A stretch of 64,000 nucleotides of DNA, taken from assembly GCF_009811415.1 (NCBI RefSeq), contig NZ_BLIG01000019.1, forward strand, positions 62,001-126,000. Direction: 5' to 3'. The translations under genes and the position numbers were made by a program. Source of the DNA: Alteromonas sp. KUL106. Its GTDB lineage: Bacteria > Pseudomonadota > Gammaproteobacteria > Enterobacterales > Alteromonadaceae. A model generated the notes under the pieces. That model made no database searches, was not told the origin of the DNA, and saw only the letters and a list, made by a program, of their open reading frames with translations. Positions 1 through 9,824 of the stretch are shown piece by piece. The first letter of the stretch is position 1; every line of letters starts with the position of its first letter.

Positions 1-1513
1 GGTCCGTTGAGTTATCAGCTATCAATTGGTAGTCAGAATTTGATAGGACATTGCTGTTTGAAAGCGTAATGGAGGGACAGGCAATACCGCTATCCAATCC
101 ATCTAGGTCAGCAACAATAAGACGACTTTCTCCTGTATTAGGGTCAGTGCGACTAAACACGCCTTCACGGGTTTGTGGGTTTCGAAAATAAAATCCCCCG
201 TTTATTTCCCGACGTGCAGCCGTGGCAAAGCTGTACCATTGTGATGAGGAAGAGAGGTCAGCGCCGGCATTTAATGCCAGTTTAATATCTTCATTCACAT
301 CTAACGCCCCCCAAACTTGTGAAGGTGTTTGAATGAACGTATTCCCTTGCTCGAACAGAGTTTGAGCATCACTGCGCTGAACAGAACGAGACGTGCCATT
401 TTGCTGTCTATACTCTGCCGTCAAATTGAGAAAACCGGTTTCTCCTAGCGCAAGTCCTTTATTCGCCTGAAATTGAAACAGCTCGCCATCCCCTTCACTG
501 TATCCACCAAGCTTCAAAGCAATGCTGCCCTCTTCCCTTTCATCTTTCAAAACAAAGTTGATGACGCCGGCAATAGCATCTGAACCGTATTGGGCAGAGG
601 CGCCATCTCGAAGCACCTCGACTTGTTTCAATGCGTAAGCTGGAATAACTGATATATCAGGCCCTTGTGCACCGTCTGATAGTCCGCCTCCTAAGAAGGT
701 AATAACCGCAGAGCGGTGTCTGCGTTTTCCATTAAGCAGCAGTAATGTATGATCTGACGACATACCTCTCAGGTTAGCTGGTCTTACTAAGCTACTCGCG
801 TCATTAATAGGCTGGTCGTTTACATTGAGCGATGGAACCATCACACTTAGCATAGAAAGTACGTCGGTATTACCTTGAGAACTGAGCGCGTCAGAGCCAA
901 TCACATCTAAAGGAACCGGTGAATCCACAGCGCTTCTAGGTGAGTTTCTGGTACCAACTACCGCGATTTTCTCAAGTCCATTACTCTCTTCTTCAACCTT
1001 TTGCAGGTTGTCATCGCTTGGTTTTGGTTGAACCAAAAGTGATGAGCGAGACCGAATACTCACTGCGCCTGTTTCGTCAGTAATAACGGCAAGCTCAGTT
1101 CCCTCGAGAAGCTGAGCCAACGCTTCGTTCAATGTGAAGGTCCCTTCAAGGGCATTAGTCTTCACTTTTTTTGCTAAATCAAAGGGAAACAAAAGCGTCG
1201 TATTGGCTTGTTTAGCAAGCTCGGTAAGCGCTTCATTTGCATTTTGTGCGGGAATAGAAAACGAAAAAGCGCCAGGAGAAGCATTCAATTCTGAATGCGT
1301 ATGGGATTCACTGGTACTCTGCGCAAACAGAACGCCTGTTGACCCAAGGAGTAGAAAAATGCCCGAAGCAATACGAACAGGTAAAAGCGCGCTGAATCTG
1401 AAAGGTTTAACCGTTCTTTTTAGCCAAAGACACGGAGCGGCACACTTGAGAGCGTGCCGTTTTTCATTGCTTTTTTTGATTAGCCTGCTTATCGCAAAAG
1501 TGCTGTACTGCAA
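1..1513 (-). CDS. TonB-dependent receptor with N-terminal STN domain, 3' part missing
   Basis: Outer-membrane receptor of the transducer class; its C-terminus lies beyond the window edge. A signal-like segment ends in VLFAQ. It is followed by a Secretin/TonB N-terminal (STN) module (about residues 75-145, with the typical pattern of alanines and leucines), a TonB-box region and a plug domain (NLRG, GKRRHRS, YGSDAIAG). STN domains contact a FecR-type regulator in the periplasm, and a fecR gene lies directly upstream on the same strand. The plug is very similar to that of the receptor at 3395-5965. The start is uncertain: no ATG or GTG lies in frame before the signal peptide, and TTG at 1513 is the only visible choice, with no good ribosome binding site. 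The substrate is unknown. Confidence 0.8.
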   Translation of the reverse strand, partial: MQYSTFAISRLIKKSNEKRHALKCAAPCLWLKRTVKPFRFSALLPVRIASGIFLLLGSTGVLFAQSTSESHTHSELNASPGAFSFSIPAQNANEALTELAKQANTTLLFPFDLAKKVKTNALEGTFTLNEALAQLLEGTELAVITDETGAVSIRSRSSLLVQPKPSDDNLQKVEEESNGLEKIAVVGTRNSPRSAVDSPVPLDVIGSDALSSQGNTDVLSMLSVMVPSLNVNDQPINDASSLVRPANLRGMSSDHTLLLLNGKRRHRSAVITFLGGGLSDGAQGPDISVIPAYALKQVEVLRDGASAQYGSDAIAGVINFVLKDEREEGSIALKLGGYSEGDGELFQFQANKGLALGETGFLNLTAEYRQQNGTSRSVQRSDAQTLFEQGNTFIQTPSQVWGALDVNEDIKLALNAGADLSSSSQWYSFATAARREINGGFYFRNPQTREGVFSRTDPNTGESRLIVADLDGLDSGIACPSITLSNSNVLSNSDYQLIADNSTD

Positions 1514-1612
1514 GATATAAAATCGATGTGCTTATTATTTTAATTATATTGTCACATTAAATAAATTGATGCCAACTAGGAATCATAGAAAGCACCTCGC
1601 TTTCAAAAATAT

Positions 1613-2668
1613 TTAACTTTTCGCTACGCTTAACTCAATCGTTGTTTCTGTGACTTTCTCGGCGTTGATGTTGAAACTACTCTTCAGCGCAGACAGTAAG
1701 CCGTCGATATCGCCTACCTTGAAATATCCGGCCACCCTACGTTTGTTAAGGCTGTCATCTGAAATATGAAAACGGACAGGCGTATAACGTCCAATCTCAG
1801 CGAGTACAGCGTCCAAGGGTTCGCCTTTAAATACTATCATGCCCTGCTGCCACGCTAAATCATCATCAATGTCAGTTTGAGACATACTTTCTCGCGCTTC
1901 CACTTTACCTTGAACCGTCGCTTTTTCGCCCGCAAACATAAGCAAGCCTTCTTCTGCTACCGGACGCTTTCCAAACAGCGATTCGTTTGATGATGACGCT
2001 TTAAAACGGTCTTTAACTAACACTTTTCCATCAGTCACCACTAATTCAAACGCGTTGTCGTCGACATATTGCATATTGAACGCAGTTCCGACAGCAGTGA
2101 CGGTATTGTTGCCAGCAGTGACAGAAAATGGCCGCGTTTTATCATGCGCCACCTCAAAGTGCGCTTCACCTTTCAGCAGCACGATGTTCCGTGCCGAGGA
2201 TGAGAAATCTACCGTGACAATAGAGTTCGTATTTAAGTGAAGTAATGAGCCATCTTCTAAGGTCACATTTTTTTGTTCACCAACCCCTGTTTGCACTTTT
2301 TGACTCACAGCGGCAAATTCAGGCGTACTGTTTAGCCAAGTGCGCTGGACAACCACACCTACGGCTATCGCTATTACTAAGAAAGAGGCCGCTATACCCC
2401 AAATGACGTTTTTTGGCAGTGCACGTTTTTTAGAAAAATGACGACCTGTTGGTTGCGGGAACAAACCACTCAATTCATTTAAGACCGACATGTCATCCCA
2501 CAAGCTTGCCGCATCTAGTAAGGCAAGACGATGAGCATTGCTCTCTGACAACCACGCGTCTAGCGCTATTTTTTCGTCACTTTTTAAGCCGCGATCGAGA
2601 CGGCTTATCCAAAGGCAAGCTTGCTCTTGGATATCTTCTTTGCTTGAAAACTGGCGAATATTGTTCAT
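1613..2668 (-). CDS. FecR-family anti-sigma factor / sigma regulator
   Basis: Inner-membrane regulator that should relay the state of the STN receptor to the ECF sigma factor. It has the standard FecR layout: a cytoplasmic DUF4880-like N-terminus (WISRLDRGLKSDE, residues about 18-31), one membrane helix (about 90-109, IAASFLVIAIAVGVVV), a periplasmic FecR domain (about 125-220) and a C-terminal DUF4974/STN-like module (about 285-345). Its ATG is one base after the sigma-factor stop codon, so the two are co-transcribed and probably translationally coupled. The STN receptor follows after about 100 bp. Length (351 aa) is normal for the family. Confidence 0.88.
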   Translation of the reverse strand: MNNIRQFSSKEDIQEQACLWISRLDRGLKSDEKIALDAWLSESNAHRLALLDAASLWDDMSVLNELSGLFPQPTGRHFSKKRALPKNVIWGIAASFLVIAIAVGVVVQRTWLNSTPEFAAVSQKVQTGVGEQKNVTLEDGSLLHLNTNSIVTVDFSSSARNIVLLKGEAHFEVAHDKTRPFSVTAGNNTVTAVGTAFNMQYVDDNAFELVVTDGKVLVKDRFKASSSNESLFGKRPVAEEGLLMFAGEKATVQGKVEARESMSQTDIDDDLAWQQGMIVFKGEPLDAVLAEIGRYTPVRFHISDDSLNKRRVAGYFKVGDIDGLLSALKSSFNINAEKVTETTIELSVAKS

Positions 2669-2669
2669 G

Positions 2670-3230
2670 TTAACTACTGCTTATGTCCTGAGTCGCGGTA
2701 TCAGTGACTCGGGGGGATGCACTGTCCTTTGAAAGCTCAGCTAAATATTTAGCGCACATCATTAAACCTTTGGCGACATGCTTTTCTACGGTGCTTTCGC
2801 TCAGCCCCACAAGATCTGCAATGTCTTTTTGTCGCATGCCATATACTTTTTTAAGTAAAAATACGCGTTTTACATCAGCTGACAGGGTGTCTGTCGCTCG
2901 GCAAAAATGAATAAAGCGCTCTTTACTTTCTACGTTCTTTTCTAAACTGTGCCCCACTAGCTCGTAAGGCAACATATCCATGTCATCGAGTTGCTGCTTG
3001 TTTTTATTTTCAGCCTTCGCAACATGATTCAGCGCTAAATTACGCGCTGTTTTGAGCATGTATGTTCGCTCGTATTGTATTTCTTGTTTTAATTCTGCTT
3101 CATAGCTCTTTATAAAAGCTTCTTGAACTATATCTTCAATGTCGTCGGCGCCAACAATAGAACCTACCGCGCGCATTAACTTAGAGCGGTATTTTAAAAA
3201 GGTTTCAGCGACTGTCGACTTTCTCGTCAT
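2670..3230 (-). CDS. ECF RNA polymerase sigma factor (FecI-like)
   Basis: Sigma-70 family, ECF group. Region 2 is seen as the stretch containing DDIEDIVQEAFIKSYE, and region 4 as KRVFLLKKVYGMRQKDIADL followed by a helix-turn-helix with SESTVEKHVAKG, the FecI-type ending. The ATG at 3230 gives 186 aa, normal for ECF factors. A GTG at 3302 would add an unlikely 24-residue extension. The gene is followed immediately by fecR. It probably directs transcription of the neighbouring receptor genes; which of the two is the target cannot be seen from sequence. Confidence 0.85.
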   Translation of the reverse strand: MTRKSTVAETFLKYRSKLMRAVGSIVGADDIEDIVQEAFIKSYEAELKQEIQYERTYMLKTARNLALNHVAKAENKNKQQLDDMDMLPYELVGHSLEKNVESKERFIHFCRATDTLSADVKRVFLLKKVYGMRQKDIADLVGLSESTVEKHVAKGLMMCAKYLAELSKDSASPRVTDTATQDISSS

Positions 3231-3322
3231 AATAATACAAGTTGTGTGTTTCGATTTACTTACATTGACAATAATAATGCCTGTTTCTTTGTCACTTTTC
3301 ACGCAAATGATGCTCGAAAATC

Positions 3323-3350
3323 CAAATAAAAGGGGAGCTAATGCTCCCCT
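3323..3350 (-). terminator. Rho-independent terminator after the receptor gene
   Basis: Inverted repeat AGGGGAGC/GCTCCCCT with loop TAAT. Read on the minus strand it is followed by a T-rich tail (TTTTATTT). It separates the receptor at 3395-5965 from the sigma/fecR unit. Confidence 0.8.
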
Positions 3351-3394
3351 CCACTTCGAAACATTGTGAAAGTTGTTTTCGCTAGTATTAGCGA

Positions 3395-5965
3395 TTAAAA
3401 AGAATAAACACCTCTTAGATAATAGAAGCCACCGTTAATACCGATTGGTGAGGTTGTTGGATACAACGAACCTGCAATACCGGCATACTGTGTATTCTCA
3501 TCTGGGTATTCATCAAAGGCGTTTTTCGCGCCTACCGTTACGGTAAACTCTTCAGTGAAGTTATAAGCCACTTCTAAGTCCACAGTAAATTCTGAACCTA
3601 CCTTGTCGATAGGTAATGCAGAATCTAAGTGATCTTCAAAAATGCTACCGTAATAGTTCAAGCGCGCAAGGAAACGCCAGTCACCGTTCGTATGATTCGC
3701 TGTAGCACTGTAACGAACTGCTGGAAGGTTATCTTCTAGCATGCGAATCCGCTCGGGTGAAATGTTTTGTGATGCACGGTCAACTTCTGTTGATGTCCAG
3801 TTATAAGCCAATGAGAACTTAGTCTCGCCGCCCATCATATCCATTGAGTAGTTCGCCACAACGTCAACGCCTTCAGTCGTTGTATCAAAGTCGTTAGTGA
3901 AGAAGCTGATCTCTTGGAAGCTAGACGCATCATTGATGCCTTGCGCAAGTAGTGCTGCGATATCGTCTTCAGTCAAGGCAATACCAGACGCCGTACTAAT
4001 ACGATCAGTCAGTTCAATGTTGTAGTAGTCAGCAGTAATGAACAGGCCATTTTCAAAGTCTGCAACTATACCAAACGTGATACTTTCTGATTCTTCAGGC
4101 GTTAACTGCTCGCCACCTTTCAGCTGAGATACAGGGTCTGTTGGAGGTAGCGTCGCACGGTCAATAAGTTGACCACCCGTACCGAACGCAGTGGTTACGT
4201 TACGGACGTTACTTTGACCAAGCGTAGGCGCTTTAAAGCCCGTTGAGAACGCACCACGGAACGCGATGTTCTCAAGCGCTTGCCAACGGAACGCAATCTT
4301 ACCTTTCGTCGTATCGCCGAAGTCAGAGAAATCTTCGTAACGTAGCGCACCGGCTAACATGAAGTTTTCAGTGATATAGGCTTCTGCGTCAACGTAAAGT
4401 GCGATGTTGTTGCGGGACACACGACCTTGGCTATTGGCCGCCAAGCCAGGGAAACCATTTGAGCCAATGCCAAAGCCTTGTGTCGCCAGCGGACCTATTT
4501 CATAAGATGCTGTGTCACCTGCAACGCTTTCATAACTCTCGTTGCGGTATTGGAAACCTGTTGCTACGAATAGCGGTTCATATAAACCAACATCGAAAGG
4601 TTTGGTAAAATCAATGTCAAGGGTTTGCTCAGACTGCGTGTAGCGACCTGGGCTGAACGAAGTTGGCGTGTCTGGACCTAAAGATGGGTTGATAGTGTTG
4701 CTGATAGCGAAATCAACTTCGTTTTGACCCAAGTTTAAACTCACGTCATACGTAATGTCGTTATCCAACTCGCCTTTGGTACCAAAGACAAGAGACATAT
4801 CCGTTACCGTACCGCCGAAGCGAGGGGTAAAACCACCAGGAAGAATTTCGTTAAACGCGAAACAATCTGGGTTGTTTGCTACTTCATTAATGTAACGTGG
4901 ATTAGTAAGCACGTTATCACCAACCACGATATCAGTTGGACAGTTGCCTGACATGTCGCCAGTTAAATCACCGACAAGAAGTAGTTGCTCATTGTTTTCG
5001 TTTGTACCACCGTCGTTAACACCACCGCGATTGTGTGGGTTACGGAAATAGAAACCGCCTTCAACTTCACGTTCAGCGAAGTTACCAAACATGTACGCTT
5101 CCGACGTAGCAGACAACTCAATACCAGCGTTAGCAAAAAGCTTGATGTCGTGCTTAATCTCAGGAGAACCCCAAATTTGTGCAGGGTCTGCCACAAACGT
5201 GTTACCTGCAGCAACAAGTGCCGCAGCATCATCACGCTGTACGCTACGCGAGGTATCATCAGCTGTACGATATTCAGCTGACAAGTTAATGAAACCGTTT
5301 TCTGAAAGCGGCAAGCCTACATTACCAGACAACTGAACCATGTCACCGTCGCCTTCATAGTAAGAACCGTAACGCGCTTCAAACGTTCCGCCTTCAGAGG
5401 CATCGCTCAGTACGAAGTTAATTACACCTGCAATGGCGTCTGAACCGTATTGAGCCGCCGCACCATCACGAAGTACTTCAACTTGCTTCAAGGCTGCTGC
5501 AGGAATAACTGAGATATCTGGGCCTTGTGCACCGTCTGAAAGACCACCGCCAAGAAAGGTAATAACCGCAGAGCGGTGACGGCGCTTACCGTTAACCAAT
5601 ACAAGAGTATGGTCTGACGCCATACCGCGAAGGTTAGCAGGACGAACAAGCGTCGATGCGTCGTTAATTGGCTGGTCGTTCACGTTAAATGACGGAACAA
5701 CGGTTTGCATCATAGATACCATATCGGTGGCACCCTGCTGCTTGAACTCTTCGTCAGAAATAATATCAATTGGCACCGCTGAGTCTGCCACAGAGCGTGG
5801 CGCTGCGCGTGAACCAACGACGGCAATTTGCTCAAAATCTTCAGCTTTTGCACTCTCTTCTGCTTCTTGTGCAAAGACTGGTGCTGTAGCCATTACTGAA
5901 AACGCGGCAGATGCAGCAAGAACGCCGCGCACGCTTCTGGTCAATAAAGACAAGGTTGTATTCAT
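3395..5965 (-). CDS. TonB-dependent receptor (no STN domain)
   Basis: Outer-membrane active-transport receptor of 856 aa. It has a signal peptide (residues 1-32, ending VFAQ), a TonB box area (FEQIAVVGSRA), a plug (about 50-170, with NLRGMASDHT, GKRRHRS, YGSDAIAG) and a 22-strand barrel ending in an aromatic C-terminus (LRGVYSF). The mature N-terminus leads straight to the plug, so it cannot signal through FecR as its neighbour could. Its plug is close to identical in motif order to that of the STN receptor at the window start, which suggests tandem duplication. The ligand is unknown. A terminator separates it from the sigma gene. Confidence 0.9.
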   Translation of the reverse strand: MNTTLSLLTRSVRGVLAASAAFSVMATAPVFAQEAEESAKAEDFEQIAVVGSRAAPRSVADSAVPIDIISDEEFKQQGATDMVSMMQTVVPSFNVNDQPINDASTLVRPANLRGMASDHTLVLVNGKRRHRSAVITFLGGGLSDGAQGPDISVIPAAALKQVEVLRDGAAAQYGSDAIAGVINFVLSDASEGGTFEARYGSYYEGDGDMVQLSGNVGLPLSENGFINLSAEYRTADDTSRSVQRDDAAALVAAGNTFVADPAQIWGSPEIKHDIKLFANAGIELSATSEAYMFGNFAEREVEGGFYFRNPHNRGGVNDGGTNENNEQLLLVGDLTGDMSGNCPTDIVVGDNVLTNPRYINEVANNPDCFAFNEILPGGFTPRFGGTVTDMSLVFGTKGELDNDITYDVSLNLGQNEVDFAISNTINPSLGPDTPTSFSPGRYTQSEQTLDIDFTKPFDVGLYEPLFVATGFQYRNESYESVAGDTASYEIGPLATQGFGIGSNGFPGLAANSQGRVSRNNIALYVDAEAYITENFMLAGALRYEDFSDFGDTTKGKIAFRWQALENIAFRGAFSTGFKAPTLGQSNVRNVTTAFGTGGQLIDRATLPPTDPVSQLKGGEQLTPEESESITFGIVADFENGLFITADYYNIELTDRISTASGIALTEDDIAALLAQGINDASSFQEISFFTNDFDTTTEGVDVVANYSMDMMGGETKFSLAYNWTSTEVDRASQNISPERIRMLEDNLPAVRYSATANHTNGDWRFLARLNYYGSIFEDHLDSALPIDKVGSEFTVDLEVAYNFTEEFTVTVGAKNAFDEYPDENTQYAGIAGSLYPTTSPIGINGGFYYLRGVYSF

Positions 5966-6227
5966 GGTGGTTTCCCGGATTTTCTCTAAAATACTTTCAG
6001 CGCTATTTACACAATAAAAAAGTATTTTGAGGAGTTGTTGTTTTATACCTTCAACACTGACTCATTTGTGGTCAGATGGCATTGTTTATAGATCGCAAGA
6101 TATTAAAAAACAAACCTTTTTCGACAAAATAAAATTATTTTTTCAAGCCGTAGAGGATTTAGATTTCTGACCTGTCTATATAGATTTCGTGGGAATAAAA
6201 GTGTGTGGATTTTGGCGGTTTTTGATG

Positions 6228-6257
6228 AAAAAAGCCGACTAATAGCCGGCTTTTAAA
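6228..6257 (-). terminator. Rho-independent terminator of grxD
   Basis: Hairpin AAAAGCCG...CGGCTTTT with a U-rich tail on the minus strand, 40 bp past the grxD stop. A-runs on both sides mean it could work in both directions. The rest of the gap between 5966 and 6298 is AT-rich and shows no gene; it must hold the receptor promoter. Confidence 0.75.
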
Positions 6258-6298
6258 TCGATTTTCACAAACTTAAAATTTGTGCATTGAAACGGTAT

Positions 6299-6649
6299 TT
6301 ATTCTGCTTCTTTATACTTCGCTGCAGTTTCTTTAATAAGTGGCTGAAGCTCGTTCTGCTGAAACATTTCAATAATAATGTCGCAACCACCAACAAGCTC
6401 ACCTTCTACCCATAATTGTGGAAATGTAGGCCAGTTCGCGTATTTAGGCAGTTCAGCACGGATATCAGGGTTTTGTAGAATATCTACGTACGCAAATGGT
6501 TCGCCACATGACATCAACGCTTGCGATGCTTGTGAAGAAAAGCCACAGCTAGGTAGTTTTGGTGAACCTTTCATGTACAACAAAATTGGGTTTTCTTCGA
6601 TTTGCTGCTTGATTCTATCCAGCGTTGATTGATTTTCAGTATTATCCAT
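6299..6649 (-). CDS. grxD: Monothiol glutaredoxin, Grx4 type
   Basis: Monothiol glutaredoxin that carries or transfers [2Fe-2S] clusters, usually with BolA-family partners. The CGFS active site is seen at residues 43-46 (PSCGFSSQ), with the family motifs MKGSP, WPTFPQLW and GGCDI. The ATG at 6649 follows AGAGGA at good spacing and gives 116 aa, the usual size; an upstream in-frame extension to 6727 has no such signal. It is monocistronic, with its own terminator downstream, and divergent from sodB. Confidence 0.95.
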   Translation of the reverse strand: MDNTENQSTLDRIKQQIEENPILLYMKGSPKLPSCGFSSQASQALMSCGEPFAYVDILQNPDIRAELPKYANWPTFPQLWVEGELVGGCDIIIEMFQQNELQPLIKETAAKYKEAE

Positions 6650-6933
6650 TTGATTCCTCTGAGCACAAAAGTGTATTCCCCCTAAGATGGGAATGCATGT
6701 ATGATTTATCAAGGTGGAGGGTATCATAAAATTACCTTTAATTACTCACCACCAAATTGATCTTTTCATACCCTGTATTGCTATTTACCATTACATCAGA
6801 TCATTATCTACGATGACGAATTCGACTTTTTAAAAAATTTCACAATTTTGTCATTGAGTTATAGGACTTTATCCCCACATTTGGGATATGCTTCAGGGTC
6901 TAGAGTGATAATTTTCAACCAAGCGTTGATAGG

Positions 6934-6960
6934 CACTTATTGAACAGGCGAAGATAAGTG
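6934..6960. promoter_or_regulatory. Inverted repeat in the sodB upstream region
   Basis: CACTTAT (6934-6940) and ATAAGTG (6954-6960) form 7-bp arms 13 bp apart, 40 bp before the sodB start. It could be an operator or a 5'-UTR stem. The rest of the 350-bp gap between grxD and sodB shows no gene. No clear Fur box is visible. Confidence 0.3.
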
Positions 6961-6999
6961 TGCTTTAGACTACAATACTAAACTAACATGGAGACCGTC

Positions 7000-7581
7000 A
7001 TGGCTTTTGAATTACCAGCATTACCATACGAACAAAATGCACTAGAACCGCATATTTCTGCTGAAACGCTTGAATACCACTATGGCAAGCACCACGCTAC
7101 TTATGTAACTAAGCTTAACGGCCTAGTTGAAGGTACTGACATGGAAAACAAAAGCCTAGAAGAAATCATTAAATCTTCTGAAGGCGGTGTTTTCAACAAC
7201 GCAGCGCAAGTCTGGAACCACACGTTCTACTGGCACTGCCTAAGTCCAAATGGTGGCGGCGAGCCAACAGGCGCGCTTGCTGATGCGATCAATGCAAAGT
7301 GGGGCTCATTTGCGGACTTCCAAGCAGCGTTCAACGACAAAGCAGTTAACAACTTTGGCTCTAGCTGGACTTGGCTAGTAAAAACTGCTGACGGCAGCCT
7401 AGATATCGTTAACACGAGCAACGCTGAGACGCCTATTTCTGGTGATGACCTAACGCCAGTACTGACCGTTGACCTTTGGGAACACGCATACTATATCGAT
7501 TACCGTAACGCGCGTCCTAAGTACCTAGAAAACTTCTGGGCACTGGTTAACTGGGAATTCGCAAGCGCCAACTTTGCGTAA
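7000..7581 (+). CDS. sodB: Iron superoxide dismutase
   Basis: Cytoplasmic Fe-superoxide dismutase, converting superoxide to peroxide and oxygen. Metal ligands are seen in the expected places: His in LEYHYGKHH, His in WNHTFYW, and Asp and His in [11 protein letters not shown]. The Gln of NNAAQVW and the motif [10 protein letters not shown] fit the iron type. The ATG at 7000 follows GGAG with 6-bp spacing and gives 193 aa, the same as E. coli SodB; the upstream in-frame ATG at 6988 overlaps this ribosome site. A strong terminator follows. Confidence 0.96.
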   Translation: MAFELPALPYEQNALEPHISAETLEYHYGKHHATYVTKLNGLVEGTDMENKSLEEIIKSSEGGVFNNAAQVWNHTFYWHCLSPNGGGEPTGALADAINAKWGSFADFQAAFNDKAVNNFGSSWTWLVKTADGSLDIVNTSNAETPISGDDLTPVLTVDLWEHAYYIDYRNARPKYLENFWALVNWEFASANFA

Positions 7582-7639
7582 GTTGGACGGTTAAGCGCTA
7601 GGCACTTTTGCGTGCAGCAGCGTTTGCTTCAAAATAACA

Positions 7640-7666
7640 AGCCCCGCCTTCGAGCGGGGCTTTTGT
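7640..7666 (+). terminator. Rho-independent terminator of sodB
   Basis: GCCCCGC/GCGGGGC stem with loop CTTCGA, followed by TTTTGTTT, 60 bp after the sodB stop. Confidence 0.9.
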
Positions 7667-7819
7667 TTACAAAAAACCTTCATTAAGTGACACTAAATTC
7701 TTATTAAAGTTGCATTTTTCATTAGACGAAAAGATTAAAAACTATACACAATAATTACTATCCTTTTCCCAAATACCGACTAAGCTGAAATTACGGGGTT
7801 CCGTATTTAAGGGGTATTC

Positions 7820-9742
7820 ATGGGTATTTTTGAACACTATCAAAGTCGCTATGAAGAGCGAAAACAGGAAGAGTTCACCATTGGGGAGTTCCTTGAAATT
7901 TGTAAAGAGGATCAAACCGCTTATGCAAATGCAGCAGAACGTTTGCTACAAGCTATCGGTGAGCCTGAATTAATCGACACTGCAAATGACCCGGCACTTA
8001 GCCGAATTTTCTCAAACCGCGTTATTTCTCGTTATCCAGCTTTCTCAGAATTCTATGGCATGGAAGAAGCCATCGAACAAATTGTGTCCTACCTTAAACA
8101 TGCCGCACAAGGCTTGGAAGAAAAGAAACAAATTCTCTATTTGCTCGGTCCTGTAGGAGGCGGTAAATCGTCACTGGCGGAAAGGCTTAAAGAGCTTATG
8201 CAGCATGTACCTATATACATGCTGAAAGGCTCACCCGTAAATGATCATCCTTTCTGCCTGTTTGACGTCAAAGAGGATGGCGATATTTTGCAAAAAGAGT
8301 ACGGTATTCCAAAGCGTTACCTGAAAACTATCATGTCACCTTGGGCACGCAAACGCCTGCATGAATTTAACGGTGATATCACTCAGTTTAAAGTGGTTCG
8401 CGTGTACCCATCAGTGCTCGACCAAGTAGGTATTGCTAAAACCGAACCAGGTGATGAAAACAACCAGGACATTTCATCACTCGTGGGGAAAGTGGATATT
8501 CGCCGGCTAGAGCAATATGCACAAAATGACCCTGACGCGTACAGCTATTCCGGCTCACTGTGTAAAGCCAATCAGGGCTTGATGGAATTTGTTGAAATGT
8601 TTAAAGCACCGATTAAGGTGCTTCATCCACTATTAACCGCTACACAAGAAGGTAACTACAATCCGACAGAGGGTTTTTCTGCCTTACCCTTCGATGGTTT
8701 AATTTTGGCGCATTCTAACGAATCTGAATGGCAAACATTTAGGAACAATAAAAACAACGAAGCCTTCCTTGATCGTGTTTATATTGTAAAAGTGCCCTAT
8801 TGCTTGCGGGTACGTGAAGAAATTAAAATTTACAAAAAGCTTTTGGATAGCAGTGAACTCAACGGTGCGCCCTGTGCTCCTGATACGCTAGAGTGTTTAG
8901 CGCAATTTACCGTGCTTTCGCGCCTGAAAGAGCCTGAAAACTCTAGCTTATTTTCAAAAATGCGCGTGTATGACGGTGAGAGCCTTAAAGACACCGACCC
9001 AAAGGCCAAGTCATATCAAGAATACCGCGATTACGCTGGTGTTGATGAAGGCATGGAAGGCTTATCCACGCGTTTTGCATTCAAGATCCTCTCTCGAGTG
9101 TTTAACTTCGACCATCAAGAAGTGGCCGCTAACCCGGTTCATTTATTTTATGTATTAGAACGTCAAATAGAACGGGAGCAGTTCCCGCAGGAGACCGCTG
9201 ATAAGTATTTGGAATTCTTAAAAGGTTACTTAATTCCTCGTTATGTGGAATTTATTGGCAAAGAAATTCAAACCGCTTATTTGGAGTCATATTCTGAGTA
9301 TGGACAAAATTTATTTGATCGCTACGTCACCTATGCTGACTTCTGGATTCAGGACCAAGAGTATCGAGACCCTGAAACAGGTCAACTGTTCGATAGAGCC
9401 TCGCTTAATGCCGAGTTAGAAAAAACAGAAAAACCTGCGGGTATTAGTAACCCGAAAGACTTCCGCAATGAAATAGTTAACTTTGTATTGAGAGCCCGAG
9501 CCAATAACGGTGGGAAAAACCCTTCGTGGACGAGTTACGAGAAACTCCGCACTGTAATTGAAAAGAAAATGTTCTCTAACACAGAGGACCTACTGCCGGT
9601 TATTTCTTTTAACACCAAAGGCTCTGCAGAGGAGCAAAGAAAGCATGACGACTTTGTTAATCGTATGACTGAGAAAGGTTATACGCAAAAGCAAGTACGA
9701 TTGCTTTGTGAATGGTACCTGCGCGTCCGTAAAGCGTCTTGA
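7820..9742 (+). CDS. prkA: PrkA/YeaG-family serine protein kinase
   Basis: AAA+-like kinase of the PrkA family (E. coli YeaG), linked in enterobacteria to stationary-phase and nitrogen-starvation responses. A P-loop is seen at about residues 109-117 (GPVGGGKSS) in the N-terminal AAA domain; the C-terminal PrkA kinase-like domain fills about 390-640. At 640 aa it is full length. The ATG at 7820 follows AAGGGGT. It is first in the prkA-yeaH-spoVR cluster, an arrangement conserved in many proteobacteria. Confidence 0.95.
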   Translation: MGIFEHYQSRYEERKQEEFTIGEFLEICKEDQTAYANAAERLLQAIGEPELIDTANDPALSRIFSNRVISRYPAFSEFYGMEEAIEQIVSYLKHAAQGLEEKKQILYLLGPVGGGKSSLAERLKELMQHVPIYMLKGSPVNDHPFCLFDVKEDGDILQKEYGIPKRYLKTIMSPWARKRLHEFNGDITQFKVVRVYPSVLDQVGIAKTEPGDENNQDISSLVGKVDIRRLEQYAQNDPDAYSYSGSLCKANQGLMEFVEMFKAPIKVLHPLLTATQEGNYNPTEGFSALPFDGLILAHSNESEWQTFRNNKNNEAFLDRVYIVKVPYCLRVREEIKIYKKLLDSSELNGAPCAPDTLECLAQFTVLSRLKEPENSSLFSKMRVYDGESLKDTDPKAKSYQEYRDYAGVDEGMEGLSTRFAFKILSRVFNFDHQEVAANPVHLFYVLERQIEREQFPQETADKYLEFLKGYLIPRYVEFIGKEIQTAYLESYSEYGQNLFDRYVTYADFWIQDQEYRDPETGQLFDRASLNAELEKTEKPAGISNPKDFRNEIVNFVLRARANNGGKNPSWTSYEKLRTVIEKKMFSNTEDLLPVISFNTKGSAEEQRKHDDFVNRMTEKGYTQKQVRLLCEWYLRVRKAS

Positions 9743-9757
9743 CGCAAGAAGGCGCGT

Positions 9758-9788
9758 CCTGCTAAAGCGCGCTTCGCGCTCTAGCAGG
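9758..9788 (+). other. Strong intercistronic hairpin between prkA and yeaH
   Basis: CCTGCTA/TAGCAGG arms enclose AGCGCG/CGCGCT with one A-C mismatch and a three-base loop. No T-run follows, so it is not a typical terminator. It may set mRNA stability or limit read-through into yeaH. Confidence 0.55.
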
Positions 9789-9824
9789 GGTATTGTTAAT
9801 TCACAACAAGATAAGCAGGTGGGT

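Noticed and set aside
1134..1520. Plus-strand open frame of 128 aa
   Set aside because: It is antisense to the STN receptor, whose domains are unmistakable.
6841..6999. Fur box in the sodB promoter
   Set aside because: Only a partial AT-rich match (GTGATAATTTTCA) is seen, without a convincing palindrome.
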